A stretch of DNA of 64,000 nt from Alphaproteobacteria bacterium (GCA_025924715.1 JAICHV010000002.1:1-64000); one strand, 5' to 3'. Shown: positions 51,401 to 60,062, counted from the first letter of the stretch. Notes: generated from the letters alone by a model not told the origin. Program-made: numbers and translations.

Positions 51401-51591
51401 TTGCCATCATGGCCAGCCTTCTGCCCATCCTTTGGAGTACCGGAACAGGGTCCGAGGTCATGAAGCGCATTGCCGTACCGCTGGTCGGCGGGATGTTATC
51501 GTCCACGGTCCTTACCTTGATCGTTATTCCGGTGATCTACGCGATCGTCAAAGGCCGCAATTTGAAACTGGCGCCACGAGTCAGCGTCTAA
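48460..51591 (+). CDS. cusA: CusA-type heavy-metal RND efflux transporter
   Basis: 1,043-residue inner-membrane proton antiporter. Text: IIELSARNRIVILLMTLVVIAVGIWAI, PDLSDPQVIVYTEY, ISAGAMVDAAIVMIENAHKKLE (the helix 4 signature of the Cu/Ag group HME4), GSEFMPTLNEGTLLYMPVSLPSMS with a Met-rich stretch, and a C-terminal VPLVGGMLSSTVLTLIVIPVIYAIVKGR. No outer-membrane CusC gene follows; the only such gene in the window is at 60063. GTG start 48460 overlaps the cusB stop. Confidence 0.95.
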   Translation: MIARIIELSARNRIVILLMTLVVIAVGIWAILATPLDAIPDLSDPQVIVYTEYAGEAPQVVEDQVTYPLTTALLAVPKSKVVRGFSFFGVSFVYVVFEDGTDIYWARSRVLEYLNFAQKKLPAGVTPSLGPDATGVGWVFEYAVIGTQRTLAELRSIQDWFVRFQLTKAGGVAEVASLGGFVKQYQVVVDPTKLRAFGIPLSQVTGAIRASNADVGGSTIEMSEREYMVRGRGYLKGIGDLENIVLKSAGGTPVLVKDVARVELGPEERRGLAELNGQGEVAAGIVLQRDGENALNVIKNVKQKIAEIAGSLPKGVSILPVYDRSNLIYRAIDTLKHTLIEESIIIALVCMVFLLHVRSALVAIIMLPVGVLMAFIVMHAIGISSNIMSLGGIAISAGAMVDAAIVMIENAHKKLERAGPNDSRIDILIKAAMEVGPALFFSLLVITVSFLPVFTLEEQEGRLFKPLVYTHTFALAAAALLSVTLAPVLMILFVRGRILPERKNPVNRALIWAYRPIIDGVLRHRKLTIVLAVLALAVSVYPVTKIGSEFMPTLNEGTLLYMPVSLPSMSITKAAQLIQLQDRIIKSFPEVESVFGKAGRAGTATDPAPVEMFETVINLKPEETWPKGMTGDKLVADMNQALMFPGVSNAWTMPIKARIDMLSTGIRTPVGVKVYGPDLAQIDRLSKKIEAVVRKVPGTTSAFAERVLGGYYLNIEPDRAALARYGLSIDDVQNVVRTALGGEMVTETVEGRERYGVTVRYPRDFRDDPSAIAREVLVNAPDGTSIPLGQVASVRIAQGPPSIRTENAQLVDYIYVDMQGRDLGGYVNEARKAVADQVAMPPGYHVEWSGQFEYLQRAANRLKTVVPVTLLVIILLLYMNFRRLTETFIVMLSVPFALTGGFWLMYWMGFNMSVAVAVGFIALAGVAAETGVVMLIYLDNALSALIAQRKVEGRDFTTKDLYQAIMEGAVERVRPKMMTVVAIMASLLPILWSTGTGSEVMKRIAVPLVGGMLSSTVLTLIVIPVIYAIVKGRNLKLAPRVSV

Positions 51592-51626
51592 GGGCGCCCT
51601 GGCCCGAAAATTTGCGTTGCAGGCCC

Positions 51627-51664
51627 TTAGCAAGTCTGCTAAGTCGCCATAGCAATTCTGCTAA
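51627..51664. promoter_or_regulatory. paired operators upstream of the XRE-His regulator
   Basis: TTAGCA-AGTC-TGCTAA (51627-51642, perfect 6-bp arms) and ATAGCA-ATTC-TGCTAA (51649-51664, near-perfect) have centres 22 bp apart, two helical turns, so two dimers could bind on one face. The second ends 7 bases before the start ATG of the XRE gene, overlapping its ribosome site region (AAGGTGACC), consistent with autorepression. Confidence 0.85.
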
Positions 51665-51671
51665 GGTGACC

Positions 51672-52007
51672 ATGACGGCTCTTCGCAAAGCGCGCAAACA
51701 GAACAATGCAGATGTCATTGCGGCACAATGTTCGCGTGTGCTGCTGGGCCTTCGCAAACATACCGGCGAAACCCAAGCGCAGGTCGCCAAGCGGCTTCGC
51801 ATGACCGAGTCTATGATTTCGCGGCTGGAAAGCGGCACCCATGTTCCCAGCCTCAAAACGCTGTGTCGTATAGCCGATGCTTTCGACAGGGAGCTGGAAA
51901 TCGCTTTCCACGAGCATGAACATACCCATGCTGACGGAACCCGCCATTCCCACCCCCATCATCACCTTGATCCCGATCATCGGCACACACATGGAGACAA
52001 AAAATGA
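51672..52007 (+). CDS. XRE-family regulator with a His-rich metal-binding tail
   Basis: 111 residues. The helix-turn-helix is about 20-75 (LLGLRKHTGETQAQVAKRLRMTESMISRLESGTHVPSLKTLCRIADAF). It is followed by a tail with about 14 His in 40 residues (HEHEHTHADGTRHSHPHHHLDPDHRHTHGDKK). I infer a metal-responsive repressor of the downstream exporter; the tail resembles His stretches of Ni/Co/Zn proteins. Its stop overlaps the exporter start (ATGA). ATG 51672 is set by the operator/ribosome-site layout; the longer ORF is upstream noise. Confidence 0.85.
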   Translation: MTALRKARKQNNADVIAAQCSRVLLGLRKHTGETQAQVAKRLRMTESMISRLESGTHVPSLKTLCRIADAFDRELEIAFHEHEHTHADGTRHSHPHHHLDPDHRHTHGDKK

Positions 52008-52669
52008 TCCAGCCCGCAGAATGGCTCCTGATCGGCGCGGTGGGCACTGTCGGCGTCCTCCACACCATGGTTCCGGATCACTGGGCGCCGATAACATTGC
52101 TAGCCCGTCAGCGCGGATGGTCGCGAGGACAAACCGCACGCGCCGCACTCGGCGCGGGAACTGGCCACGTTGTCTCTACCCTACTTTTGGGATTGCTTGT
52201 CTGGGGGGCCGGTGTCGCTGTCGCCGCGAAGTTCGGCCACTGGATTGAAATCCTCTCCAGTATCGCGCTGATCAGTTTTGGGCTGTGGATTGCTGTTTCT
52301 GGCTGGCGCGAAATGGTCGCGGAACGCGACCATGAACAGGCGCACACCCATGGGCACGCCCACAGTCACGATCATGATCCGACGGCTAAAGGCCAAAGAA
52401 CCGCGTTACTTCTGATTGTGGGTTCCTCGCCCATGATTGAAGGGCTCCCCGCCTTCTTCGCGGCAGGCAAATATGGAATTGGGCTGATTGTGACCATGTC
52501 ACTCGTCTTTGCGGCCGCCACTATCGCAACGTATGTCGCGCTGTGCGTGGGATCAGTCGCAGGTCTACAGCGCGTTTCGCTCGGGCCGCTGGAAAAATAC
52601 GGCGAAGTCCTGAGCGGCCTGTTTATCGCTGCGGTGGGCGTTATCTTTTGGATATGGCCGATCCTTTGA
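52004..52669 (+). CDS. NicO-like nickel/cobalt exporter-type membrane protein
   Basis: 221 residues with six predicted helices. The N-terminal helix has GVLHTMVPDHWAPITLLAR, an HxxxPDHW motif like the His-Asp motif of NicO/RcnA exporters. The central loop is His-rich (DHEQAHTHGHAHSHDHD), as in RcnA. Later SSPMIEGLPAFFAAGKYG. Probably exports a divalent cation. Translationally coupled to the XRE-His regulator. The metal (Ni, Co, or Zn) is not determinable from sequence. Confidence 0.82.
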   Translation: MIQPAEWLLIGAVGTVGVLHTMVPDHWAPITLLARQRGWSRGQTARAALGAGTGHVVSTLLLGLLVWGAGVAVAAKFGHWIEILSSIALISFGLWIAVSGWREMVAERDHEQAHTHGHAHSHDHDPTAKGQRTALLLIVGSSPMIEGLPAFFAAGKYGIGLIVTMSLVFAAATIATYVALCVGSVAGLQRVSLGPLEKYGEVLSGLFIAAVGVIFWIWPIL

Positions 52670-52723
52670 TACCCATGTGCAGCAATACAGTGATCTGTGC
52701 CAAGACTGTTCGGAGGTAACAAG

Positions 52724-53872
52724 ATGCTGCCTGAGAAGCGTCATACCTGGTTAATTATCGTCGCACTGGTTATCGTCGCCGCGGGGAGCGGCTTTGGCAT
52801 TGCGCGTTGGACCGGACAGCCCCTCCCAACCCCCACTGCCGCTCCCGCGCCAGTGGGGCCGGCGACACTGAAAATCGATTTCAAGGAGATTGCCGCTGCG
52901 GGGATCGTTGTCGAGCCGGCTGTTGGTGGAAATCTGAATGCTGAAATACTAGCTCCAGCGACGACGGCGGCGCAGCCTAATGGCGTTGCCACCCTGACCG
53001 CCCACGCCGAAGGGATAATCTCGCGCCTCAACAAGCGGCTGGGTGATCCGGTCAGGGCGGGCGAGGTACTGGCAGTTGTGGACAGCAAGGATGCGGCGCA
53101 GATTGCGTCTGACCGCGCTAGCGCGGAAGCAAGAGCCGTGTTAGCGCGTCGGATCGCAGAGCAGGAAGACTCGCTTTTCCAGCAGGGGGCAACCTCAAAA
53201 CGATCACTGCAAACGGCACAGGCGAGCCTCGCGGCAGCAGAGGCGGATACCCAGCGCGCCCGAAATGCCGCAGCCACCGTCAATCTCGCATCGGACGGCC
53301 ACTCTGTTGCGGTGATTAGCCCCCTGTCCGGCCGTATAACCGCGCAGACAGCGGCGTTGGGTGCCTATGTCCGAACGGAAACGGAGCTGTTCCGAATCTC
53401 CGATCCCCGCCTGGTCCAAGTCGAGGTCCAGCTGGCCGCCATCGACGCTGCGCGTGTACAACCGGGCGATCCGGCAATCTTGATGTTGCCCAATGGTGCC
53501 ACCGCCAGGGCGGTCGTGCGATCCGTCACGCCCGCGCTCGATCCCCAGACCAAAACCCAGACCGCTGTGCTGTCGGTGCCGGACGGCCTTCCCCTGGCCC
53601 CCGGCCAAACCTTGCAAGTCCGCATCAGTCTCAAAAGCACTGCGGCGACCGGAATTATCCTTCCCGAGGAAGCCGTGCAGATGATCGATGGCCGCGACGC
53701 AGTATTCGCGCGAACCAACAACGGTTTTATCGTTCGCCATGTAGCGGTTGGATCGCGTGGCGCGGGGCGCGCTTCAATTATATCTGGATTGCAGCCGGGC
53801 GAGCAGATTGCCACCCGCAACGCTTTTCTGCTGAAGGCCGAGCTTGGTAAAGGCGGTGAGGACGAGGAATGA
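52724..53872 (+). CDS. czcB: CzcB-type RND periplasmic adaptor
   Basis: 382 residues with an N-terminal anchor (TWLIIVALVIVAAGSGFGIARW), a barrel-sandwich with paired lipoyl halves (AHAEGIISRLNKRLGDPVRAGEVLAVVDSKD; VISPLSGRITAQTAALGAYV), a helical hairpin (about 135-190) and a beta-barrel (VQLAAIDAARVQPGDPAILMLPNG). CGGAGG-type ribosome site before ATG 52724. Stop overlaps the czcA start. Confidence 0.92.
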   Translation: MLPEKRHTWLIIVALVIVAAGSGFGIARWTGQPLPTPTAAPAPVGPATLKIDFKEIAAAGIVVEPAVGGNLNAEILAPATTAAQPNGVATLTAHAEGIISRLNKRLGDPVRAGEVLAVVDSKDAAQIASDRASAEARAVLARRIAEQEDSLFQQGATSKRSLQTAQASLAAAEADTQRARNAAATVNLASDGHSVAVISPLSGRITAQTAALGAYVRTETELFRISDPRLVQVEVQLAAIDAARVQPGDPAILMLPNGATARAVVRSVTPALDPQTKTQTAVLSVPDGLPLAPGQTLQVRISLKSTAATGIILPEEAVQMIDGRDAVFARTNNGFIVRHVAVGSRGAGRASIISGLQPGEQIATRNAFLLKAELGKGGEDEE

Positions 53873-56800
53873 TCGCGAAGATCATATCCTTCTCGGTCCG
53901 GGCACGGTGGGTCATCTTGGTCCTGACCCTGATAGCTGCAGGCGCAGGTGTGTGGCAGGCCCTGCTGTTGCCTATCGACGTGACTCCGGACATCACTAAC
54001 AAGCAAGTCCAGATCAATACGGTGATCCCCACCTTGTCGCCGGTGGAGGTCGAGAAGCGCGTCACTTACCCCATTGAAACAGCGCTGACCGGCCTGGACG
54101 GCGTAGAAAGCACGCGCTCTTTCTCGCGCAATGGCTTTTCGCAAGTCACTGCCGTCTTCAAGGAAGATACCGATCTCTACTTTATGCGCCAACGGGTGCT
54201 TGAACGGCTAGGTCAGGCGCGGCCCGACTTGCCGGCCGGCGCAGATCCACAAATGGGGCCCGTATCCACAGGGCTTGGCGAAGTGTTCCATTACGATGTG
54301 GAATTCAAGCACCCTGATGGTAAAGGCGCGGACGTTAAGGACGGAAAACCAGGTTGGCAAAGTGATGGCAGCTACCTCACAGATGAAGGGGAAAAGCTGA
54401 CCGACCACTTGGCGCAGATGGCGTATTTGCGCACGGTGCAGGACTGGATCGTTCGGCCCCAGCTTCGCGCCGTTGCGGGCCTGGCAGATGTCGATTCGCT
54501 GGGCGGCTATGTGAAGCAGTATGTCGTAGAGCCCGATTCCGCCAAACTTGCCTCCTTTGGCGTCTCCTATACGGATTTGGCGGATGCGCTGGAGAAAGCC
54601 AATCTTTCGGTTGGGGCAGATTTTATCCAGCGATCAGGGGAAGCCTATCTCGTCCGTGGCGATGGCCGCCTGCATAGCGCCGATCAGATCGGCCGCGCTA
54701 TTGTGGCCAGCCGCAATGGAGTGCCGGTCGCGGTGCGCGATCTCGCTACCGTTAGGATCGGCGGCGAGCTGCGGCGGGGCGCCGCGAGCCATGATGGGCA
54801 CGAAACCGTCATCGGCAGCGCGTTGATGCTGGTGGGTGCCAACAGCCGGATCGTCGCGAAAGCGGTGGGCGACCGGCTGCAAGAGATCAGCCATACCATG
54901 CCCAACGACATAGCCCTTGTCCCGTTGCTGGATCGGTCGCAACTCGTCGTCGCCACCATCTCGACAGTGGGGCGCAACCTTGCGGAAGGCGCATTGCTGG
55001 TCATTGCGGTCTTGTTCGTCCTCCTGGGTAACTGGCGTGCGGCGCTGATCGCCACATTGGTCATCCCGCTCGCCATGTTGATGAGCGCCATCGGCATGAA
55101 TGGGCTCCATATTTCCGGCAACCTGATGAGCCTTGGCGCGCTAGATTTCGGGTTGATTATCGACGGTGCCGTAATCATCGTGGAAAACAATCTGCGCCGC
55201 CATGCCGAGCGACAGGCGCGGGAGGGCCGTCAACTCAATAGGGACGAACGTCTGGAGGAAGTTGTCCAATCTTCCCAGGAAATGGTCCGCCCAACCGTCT
55301 ATGGCCAGATCATTATTTTCTTGGTGTTCCTGCCTTGCCTGACCTTTCAGGGCGTCGAAGGCAAGATGTTCTCGCCCATGGTCATCACGCTTATGTTGGC
55401 GTTGGCCAGTGCGTTTGTACTGTCCCTTACCTTCGTCCCCGCCATGGTCGCGCTGTTGCTGACCGGACATGTCAATGAGGAAGAAGTTAAGGTCATTCGC
55501 AAAGCCAAGGCGCTATACGAACCCTGGCTTCATCGCGCCATTGCCCGGCCATGGCCTTTCATCGGCGCGGCGTTCGGTACATTCGCCGTCGCTCTCATAG
55601 TCTTCATGTTTGTCGGACGTGAATTTATGCCGACTTTGGATGAGCAGAATCTGAACCTGTCCTCGGTCCGTATTCCCTCGACTTCCATAGACCAGTCTCT
55701 TGCGATCGACCTGCCGCTGGAGCGAAACGTCTTGGCTTTGCCGGAAGTCCTCACCACCTACTCCAAAGCTGGCACTGCCAGCTTGGCTGCCGATCCTATG
55801 CCGCCAAACGCTTCGGACAACTATGTCATCCTGAAGCCGAAAAGTGAGTGGCCCACAGGGATTACGACAAAAGACCAGGTGATCGAGCGCATCCGAGCCA
55901 AGACCGAACATATGGTCGGTAACAACTATGATGTGACACAGCCCATCGAGATGCGTTTCAATGAATTGATCGGCGGCGTGCGCAGTGATGTTGCGGTGAA
56001 GGTCTATGGCGATAATCTCAACGCCATGAACAACAGCGCTCAGCAGATCGCGGCTTTGCTGCAGAAGGTTCCGGGGGCAGCCGATGTGCGGGTGGCCCAG
56101 ACCCGCGGATTCCCGACCTTCGATATCCGTTTCGACCGCGATGCCATCAGTCGATATGGCCTGACCATGAAAGATGTGGCGGACACAATCTCGACCGCTA
56201 TGGGCGGGCGCGCGGCCGGGCAGATTTTTGAGGGAGACCGGCGTTTCGATGTTGTGGTTCGGCTGGCCAATGCCCAACGCAGCGATGTGGATGCGCTAGG
56301 CGCCCTACCCGTGATGTTACCAAGCCCATTGCTTTCTCCAGGCGTGGAAGGTACGCCCGAAGCGTCGGTCCCGCTGAGCCGGCTGGTCAGTTTTCGCTTT
56401 TCGGAAGGCCTCAATGAAGTCAGCCGCGACAATGGCCGTCGCCGCATTTACGTTGAAGCCAACGTAAAGGGTAACGACTTGGGCTCCTTCGTGACAGAGG
56501 CCCAGAAGCGCATCGGCAAGGAAGTAAAACTGCCTCCCGGCATGACGATAGAATGGGGTGGTCAATACCAAAATCTTCAGGCGGCCACCGCACGACTTGT
56601 TATCCTGGTGCCGATCTGTTTGGCGATGATATTTGGTGTTCTCTATATGGCGTTAGGCGAGGCTACCCTGGCGGCCTTGGTGTTTACTGCCGTTCCCATG
56701 GCATTGGCCGGCGGCGTGTTTGCCATCGCGCTGCGAGGCATCCCCTTTTCGGTCTCGACGGCCGTAGGCTTCATCGCTGTTTCTGGTGTAGCCGTGTTGA

Positions 56801-57105
56801 ATGGCCTGGTCCTGATTTCCGCAATGAGACGCCGGCAGGAGATGGGCCACGGACTCGATGTTTCCATCGTGGAAGGAGCTATGGAACGCGTGCGGCCTGT
56901 GCTGATGACCGCCCTAGTCGCATCGCTCGGCTTCGTTCCGATGGCGATTGCGACCGGCACCGGTGCCGAAGTACAGCGTCCGCTTGCAACAGTCGTGATT
57001 GGCGGGCTCATCACTTCGACCGCGCTTACGTTGTTCGTTCTGCCTGCCATCTGTCATTTGGTCATGCGAAGGCGTAAATCTGCACTTCCAATGGAAGTCA
57101 CATAA
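53869..57105 (+). CDS. czcA: CzcA-type heavy-metal RND efflux transporter
   Basis: 1,078 residues. Helix 4 reads LDFGLIIDGAVIIVENNLRRHAER, the DFGx3DGAx3VEN signature of the Co/Zn/Cd group (HME1). ARWVILVLTLIAAGAGVWQALLLPIDVTPDITNKQVQI and TYPIETALTGLDGVESTRSFSRNGFSQVTAVF are typical CzcA. No partner outer-membrane protein is adjacent. Overlaps czcB (ATGA); a lipoprotein gene starts directly after its stop. Confidence 0.95.
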   Translation: MIAKIISFSVRARWVILVLTLIAAGAGVWQALLLPIDVTPDITNKQVQINTVIPTLSPVEVEKRVTYPIETALTGLDGVESTRSFSRNGFSQVTAVFKEDTDLYFMRQRVLERLGQARPDLPAGADPQMGPVSTGLGEVFHYDVEFKHPDGKGADVKDGKPGWQSDGSYLTDEGEKLTDHLAQMAYLRTVQDWIVRPQLRAVAGLADVDSLGGYVKQYVVEPDSAKLASFGVSYTDLADALEKANLSVGADFIQRSGEAYLVRGDGRLHSADQIGRAIVASRNGVPVAVRDLATVRIGGELRRGAASHDGHETVIGSALMLVGANSRIVAKAVGDRLQEISHTMPNDIALVPLLDRSQLVVATISTVGRNLAEGALLVIAVLFVLLGNWRAALIATLVIPLAMLMSAIGMNGLHISGNLMSLGALDFGLIIDGAVIIVENNLRRHAERQAREGRQLNRDERLEEVVQSSQEMVRPTVYGQIIIFLVFLPCLTFQGVEGKMFSPMVITLMLALASAFVLSLTFVPAMVALLLTGHVNEEEVKVIRKAKALYEPWLHRAIARPWPFIGAAFGTFAVALIVFMFVGREFMPTLDEQNLNLSSVRIPSTSIDQSLAIDLPLERNVLALPEVLTTYSKAGTASLAADPMPPNASDNYVILKPKSEWPTGITTKDQVIERIRAKTEHMVGNNYDVTQPIEMRFNELIGGVRSDVAVKVYGDNLNAMNNSAQQIAALLQKVPGAADVRVAQTRGFPTFDIRFDRDAISRYGLTMKDVADTISTAMGGRAAGQIFEGDRRFDVVVRLANAQRSDVDALGALPVMLPSPLLSPGVEGTPEASVPLSRLVSFRFSEGLNEVSRDNGRRRIYVEANVKGNDLGSFVTEAQKRIGKEVKLPPGMTIEWGGQYQNLQAATARLVILVPICLAMIFGVLYMALGEATLAALVFTAVPMALAGGVFAIALRGIPFSVSTAVGFIAVSGVAVLNGLVLISAMRRRQEMGHGLDVSIVEGAMERVRPVLMTALVASLGFVPMAIATGTGAEVQRPLATVVIGGLITSTALTLFVLPAICHLVMRRRKSALPMEVT

Positions 57106-57402
57106 ATGCGCTGGTCTTGCCACGCCCCAGCCGCAGTTGTGGCCCTTCTCTTTCTTGCGGGTTGTTCACGTCCGGCCCAACATGAAGTCGATGCCTGCAA
57201 ACAGACCGCAATTCGCGAAGGCGCGGGTCACCAGCTTAACGATGACGACGTTGGTGAACTAACAGAGGCTTGCATGGCCGCGAAGGGCTTCGCCCTAAGA
57301 GAAACCGGCAAGCGTTGCCCGGACAACGTCGCGACCGCCACCAATCCAGGCTGTTATTATCGAGATAATTTCCTGGGGCGCGTGAGCACTACATTTTGGT
57401 AG
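57106..57402 (+). CDS. small lipoprotein of unknown function
   Basis: 98 residues; signal with a lipobox (VALLFLAGC) and four further cysteines (VDACKQT, TEACMAA, KRCPDN, PGCYYRD). The phrase LTEACMAAKGFAL recalls small proteins with paired Cys helices, but no family is certain. It starts immediately after the czcA stop, so it belongs to that transcript. Confidence 0.7.
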   Translation: MRWSCHAPAAVVALLFLAGCSRPAQHEVDACKQTAIREGAGHQLNDDDVGELTEACMAAKGFALRETGKRCPDNVATATNPGCYYRDNFLGRVSTTFW

Positions 57403-57463
57403 TCAGTTGAACAACCTCTTGAAAACTCTTTCTCAATATCCAACAAGGAGTGGCGATGATCTG

Positions 57464-58825
57464 TTATGGGAACTTCAGTTCAACTCGAAGTCCAGGAGTG
57501 TTGTTTTCCAAGCTTAAACGAATTTCGTGTAGCGCTGCGATCGCCGCGACGAGAGCCAGCCCCAAACCCGAACCCGGCATGTTGCGGCTCCGGTCAAGAC
57601 GATAAAAGCGCGCCAATACCTTCGATCGCTCACTGTCCGGAATACCCGGGCCGTTATCGGAGATACTGGCTATCACCTGACCATTCACCGAAGATAGGGT
57701 GCTATTAATTTGAGTACCTGGCGGCGTATGGCCGAGCGCATTATCGATCAGGTTGGTGAACATCTGTGCCAGTAATTCGCCGTCTCCTTGAACGGAAATA
57801 TCTGCCATGTGATCGGCTACCAACACTTTCTGCAGATCTTCCGCAACCGGCTGGTAGGCCAAATAGACCCTGTTCATAATCTCGCTCAAATCGACCACGC
57901 CGAAGCGCTGGCGCCCGATCCCCCCCTCCAACGAACCGATGCGCAGCAGCGCTCTAAATATCGTAAGGATATTGTCTGTCTGGGCGATTGCCAGCTCCAC
58001 TCCGGCATCGTAGTTCTCGATCGAGCTGGACTCGCGCGTGGCCTCAAGGTGTTGCCGAAGGCGACTCAAAGGTGTACGGAGATCGTGCGCTATATCCGTC
58101 GAGACTTGCCGCATTCCTTCCATGAGCGCTCCAATTCTATCCAACATTCGGTTTAGATTGGCCGACAGGGCGTCGAATTCAGGACTCATTCCGATTGTGG
58201 GTAAGCGCTCAGCTAGATTGCCCTCCATAATGCGCGAAACTGATTCATTGACGCGGTCCAATCGCCGCATAAAAAGGCCACCGATTACAAAACCTCCTAC
58301 CAGCGCGAAAAGCGAAATTCCGGCCCCACTCCAGATAGTGAACAGGTTTAGTCTGTGCCGAAGCTCCTGCACATCGTAGGCGTCGGTAGCGATGACAAGC
58401 AAACTCCCGTCGCTCAAGCGCGTCCCGAAACTTTTCAGTTGTTCAATGCCGCCCTCCCGATCGGTACCGACATCATCGTCAGCGATCAAAACGGTACCCC
58501 AGCCTAGCCCCGCCCTACCGCCGCCAAGATCGTTGACCAATATCTTGCCGTCTGCGTCTTCGAACAGGTAACGGAACTGCTGCTCCCGAGCCGAATGGCG
58601 GTGCCGTTGAATCGCCGTGAGCAAGGCCTTACGGCCACCTTCACGATCTTCGGTGGAAAGTACCGCTGCTTCACTTTGCAGGCTGCCTGCAATTGCTTCC
58701 TGCGCATAGCGGGAGATAGAGCTCTCGACCGTCCATAACAATATCAGCGAACCCGCCGCAAAAAGGAGAGCGAGCAACGAAGCAAAGCGAAACGCTCCGC
58801 TGCGAAATATTTCAGCCCGCCGCAT
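57464..58825 (-). CDS. HAMP-containing sensor histidine kinase
   Basis: 453 residues with two membrane helices (ASLLALLFAAGSLILLW near 15-32 and WSGAGISLFALVGGFVIGGLF near 165-186) enclosing a periplasmic domain of about 130 residues. HAMP follows (RRLDRVNESVSRIMEGNL), then HisKA with His247 (DIAHDLRTPLSRLRQHLE) and HATPase (FTNLIDNALGHTPPG, ISDNGPGIPDSE, GSGLGLALV). Overlaps the response-regulator end by 14 bases. Likely metal sensing from context, but the sensor domain has no clear metal motif. Confidence 0.92.
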   Translation of the reverse strand: MRRAEIFRSGAFRFASLLALLFAAGSLILLWTVESSISRYAQEAIAGSLQSEAAVLSTEDREGGRKALLTAIQRHRHSAREQQFRYLFEDADGKILVNDLGGGRAGLGWGTVLIADDDVGTDREGGIEQLKSFGTRLSDGSLLVIATDAYDVQELRHRLNLFTIWSGAGISLFALVGGFVIGGLFMRRLDRVNESVSRIMEGNLAERLPTIGMSPEFDALSANLNRMLDRIGALMEGMRQVSTDIAHDLRTPLSRLRQHLEATRESSSIENYDAGVELAIAQTDNILTIFRALLRIGSLEGGIGRQRFGVVDLSEIMNRVYLAYQPVAEDLQKVLVADHMADISVQGDGELLAQMFTNLIDNALGHTPPGTQINSTLSSVNGQVIASISDNGPGIPDSERSKVLARFYRLDRSRNMPGSGLGLALVAAIAALHEIRLSLENNTPGLRVELKFP

Positions 58826-59489
58826 TGATCCGGTATCCCGCCCCCCGAATAGTATGAATCAACTCCTGGCCGAAGCCACGGTCCACTTTGGAGCGCAAAC
58901 GGCTCATGTGGCTTTCTATGACGTTGGTGTTGGGATCAAAATGAAACGACCACACATTCTCCAACAGCATCGTGCGCGTTACGACTTCGCCGGCGTGTCG
59001 CATGAGGTACTCCAGGAGTTTGAATTCCTGCGCCTGAAGATCAATTAATCGATTTCCGCGCCGCACTGTTCGTTTGACCAGATCAACCTCCAAGTCGGCG
59101 ATGCGCAAAACTGTCACTACATCGGAGACCGGCTGGCGCCTGCCAAGGGCATTAACACGTGCCAAGAACTCAATCGCGGCGAACGGCTTCACAAGATAGT
59201 CGTCTGCGCCCGCATCCAGCCCCTCCACCCGGTCATTCACCCCGTCCATTGCAGTCAGAAATAGTGCCGGCGTCCGAATCCCCGCCGCGCGCAACGCTTT
59301 CAACACACCGAGTCCCTCAATGCCGGAAACCATCCGATCGAGGATCAGAACGGAATATGCATTGCTTGATCCAAGAAAAATCGCGTCTTGACCGGTTGCG
59401 CAGGTGTCCACGACATGGCCAGCGGCGGTGAGAGCGCGCTCAAGATGGGTCCGTGTTGTCTCATCGTCTTCCAGCAACAGGAGCTTCAC
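58812..59489 (-). CDS. OmpR-family response regulator
   Basis: 225 residues. Receiver with LLLEDDETTRTHLE, phospho-acceptor Asp51 (SVLILDRMVSG), TAMDG and DDYLVKPF. Winged-helix output with VLRIADLEVDLVKRTVRRGNRLIDLQAQEFKLLEYLMRHAGEVVTRTMLLENVW and HIRGAGYRI-type ending (HTIRGAGYRINA). First gene of the leftward two-component operon and divergent from the PepSY gene and the third RND system, its likely targets. Confidence 0.95.
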   Translation of the reverse strand: MKLLLLEDDETTRTHLERALTAAGHVVDTCATGQDAIFLGSSNAYSVLILDRMVSGIEGLGVLKALRAAGIRTPALFLTAMDGVNDRVEGLDAGADDYLVKPFAAIEFLARVNALGRRQPVSDVVTVLRIADLEVDLVKRTVRRGNRLIDLQAQEFKLLEYLMRHAGEVVTRTMLLENVWSFHFDPNTNVIESHMSRLRSKVDRGFGQELIHTIRGAGYRINAAG

Positions 59490-59623
59490 ATCGTTACCTA
59501 GCGATCTGAGAAACAGGACGAAGGAACTCTAATCTAAACCGCGCGTTCGCGCGGTAGGGCAAGTTGGGAATAGCTAATGTTCGGGTCATCTCCGCTCCAA
59601 TCGGCAGGGCCTATATGCCTATA

Positions 59624-59638
59624 GGAGCATTCTGCTCC
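59624..59638. promoter_or_regulatory. palindrome in the divergent response-regulator/PepSY gap
   Basis: GGAGCA-TTC-TGCTCC is a perfect 6-bp inverted repeat just before the ribosome site (GGAG, 59641-59644) of the PepSY gene. CTATATGCCTATAGG directly upstream is a second, AT-rich near-palindrome. Either could be a binding site for the neighbouring response regulator or an mRNA hairpin. Confidence 0.5.
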
Positions 59639-59653
59639 TTGGAGTGTAATATC

Positions 59654-59968
59654 ATGAAAATCACCACCACTGTCATTGCGTTGGCGGCGATTGCCGCTGG
59701 TACTTCCGCCTACGCGCAGGCCGCGCATCCCCTGAAAGGCGCAGAACTCGCGCCGATGGCCCATGTGACTCTGGCAGACGCCCGGGCCGTCGGCCTGAAA
59801 GCGCGGCCGGGTACCATTGTTGACCAGGAATTGGAAAAGGAATCCGGCGGCAGTGGCCTCCGCTATTCCTTCGACATCAAGAGCGCCGGAAAAGTTTATG
59901 AGGTAGGTGTCGACGCCAAGACCGGACGTGTGCTGGAAAACGGCGCGGAAGGAAAGAATCCCGACTGA
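59654..59968 (+). CDS. PepSY-domain periplasmic protein
   Basis: 104 residues: signal peptide ending TSAYAQ, then a PepSY unit (HVTLADARAVGLKARPGTIVDQELEKESGGSGLRYSFDIKSAGKVYEVGVDAKTGRVLEN). Small PepSY proteins often sit beside metal-responsive two-component systems and may inhibit a protease or modulate the sensor. ATG 59654 by the signal peptide. Confidence 0.88.
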   Translation: MKITTTVIALAAIAAGTSAYAQAAHPLKGAELAPMAHVTLADARAVGLKARPGTIVDQELEKESGGSGLRYSFDIKSAGKVYEVGVDAKTGRVLENGAEGKNPD

Positions 59969-60062
59969 TCATACGATGTTCAACCCCCGGCTGCCGAAGA
60001 TAAGTCCGCGCCTCCAAAACCACGGACCTTCTGCGGCTGGGGGCACACGCATCAAGACCTGT

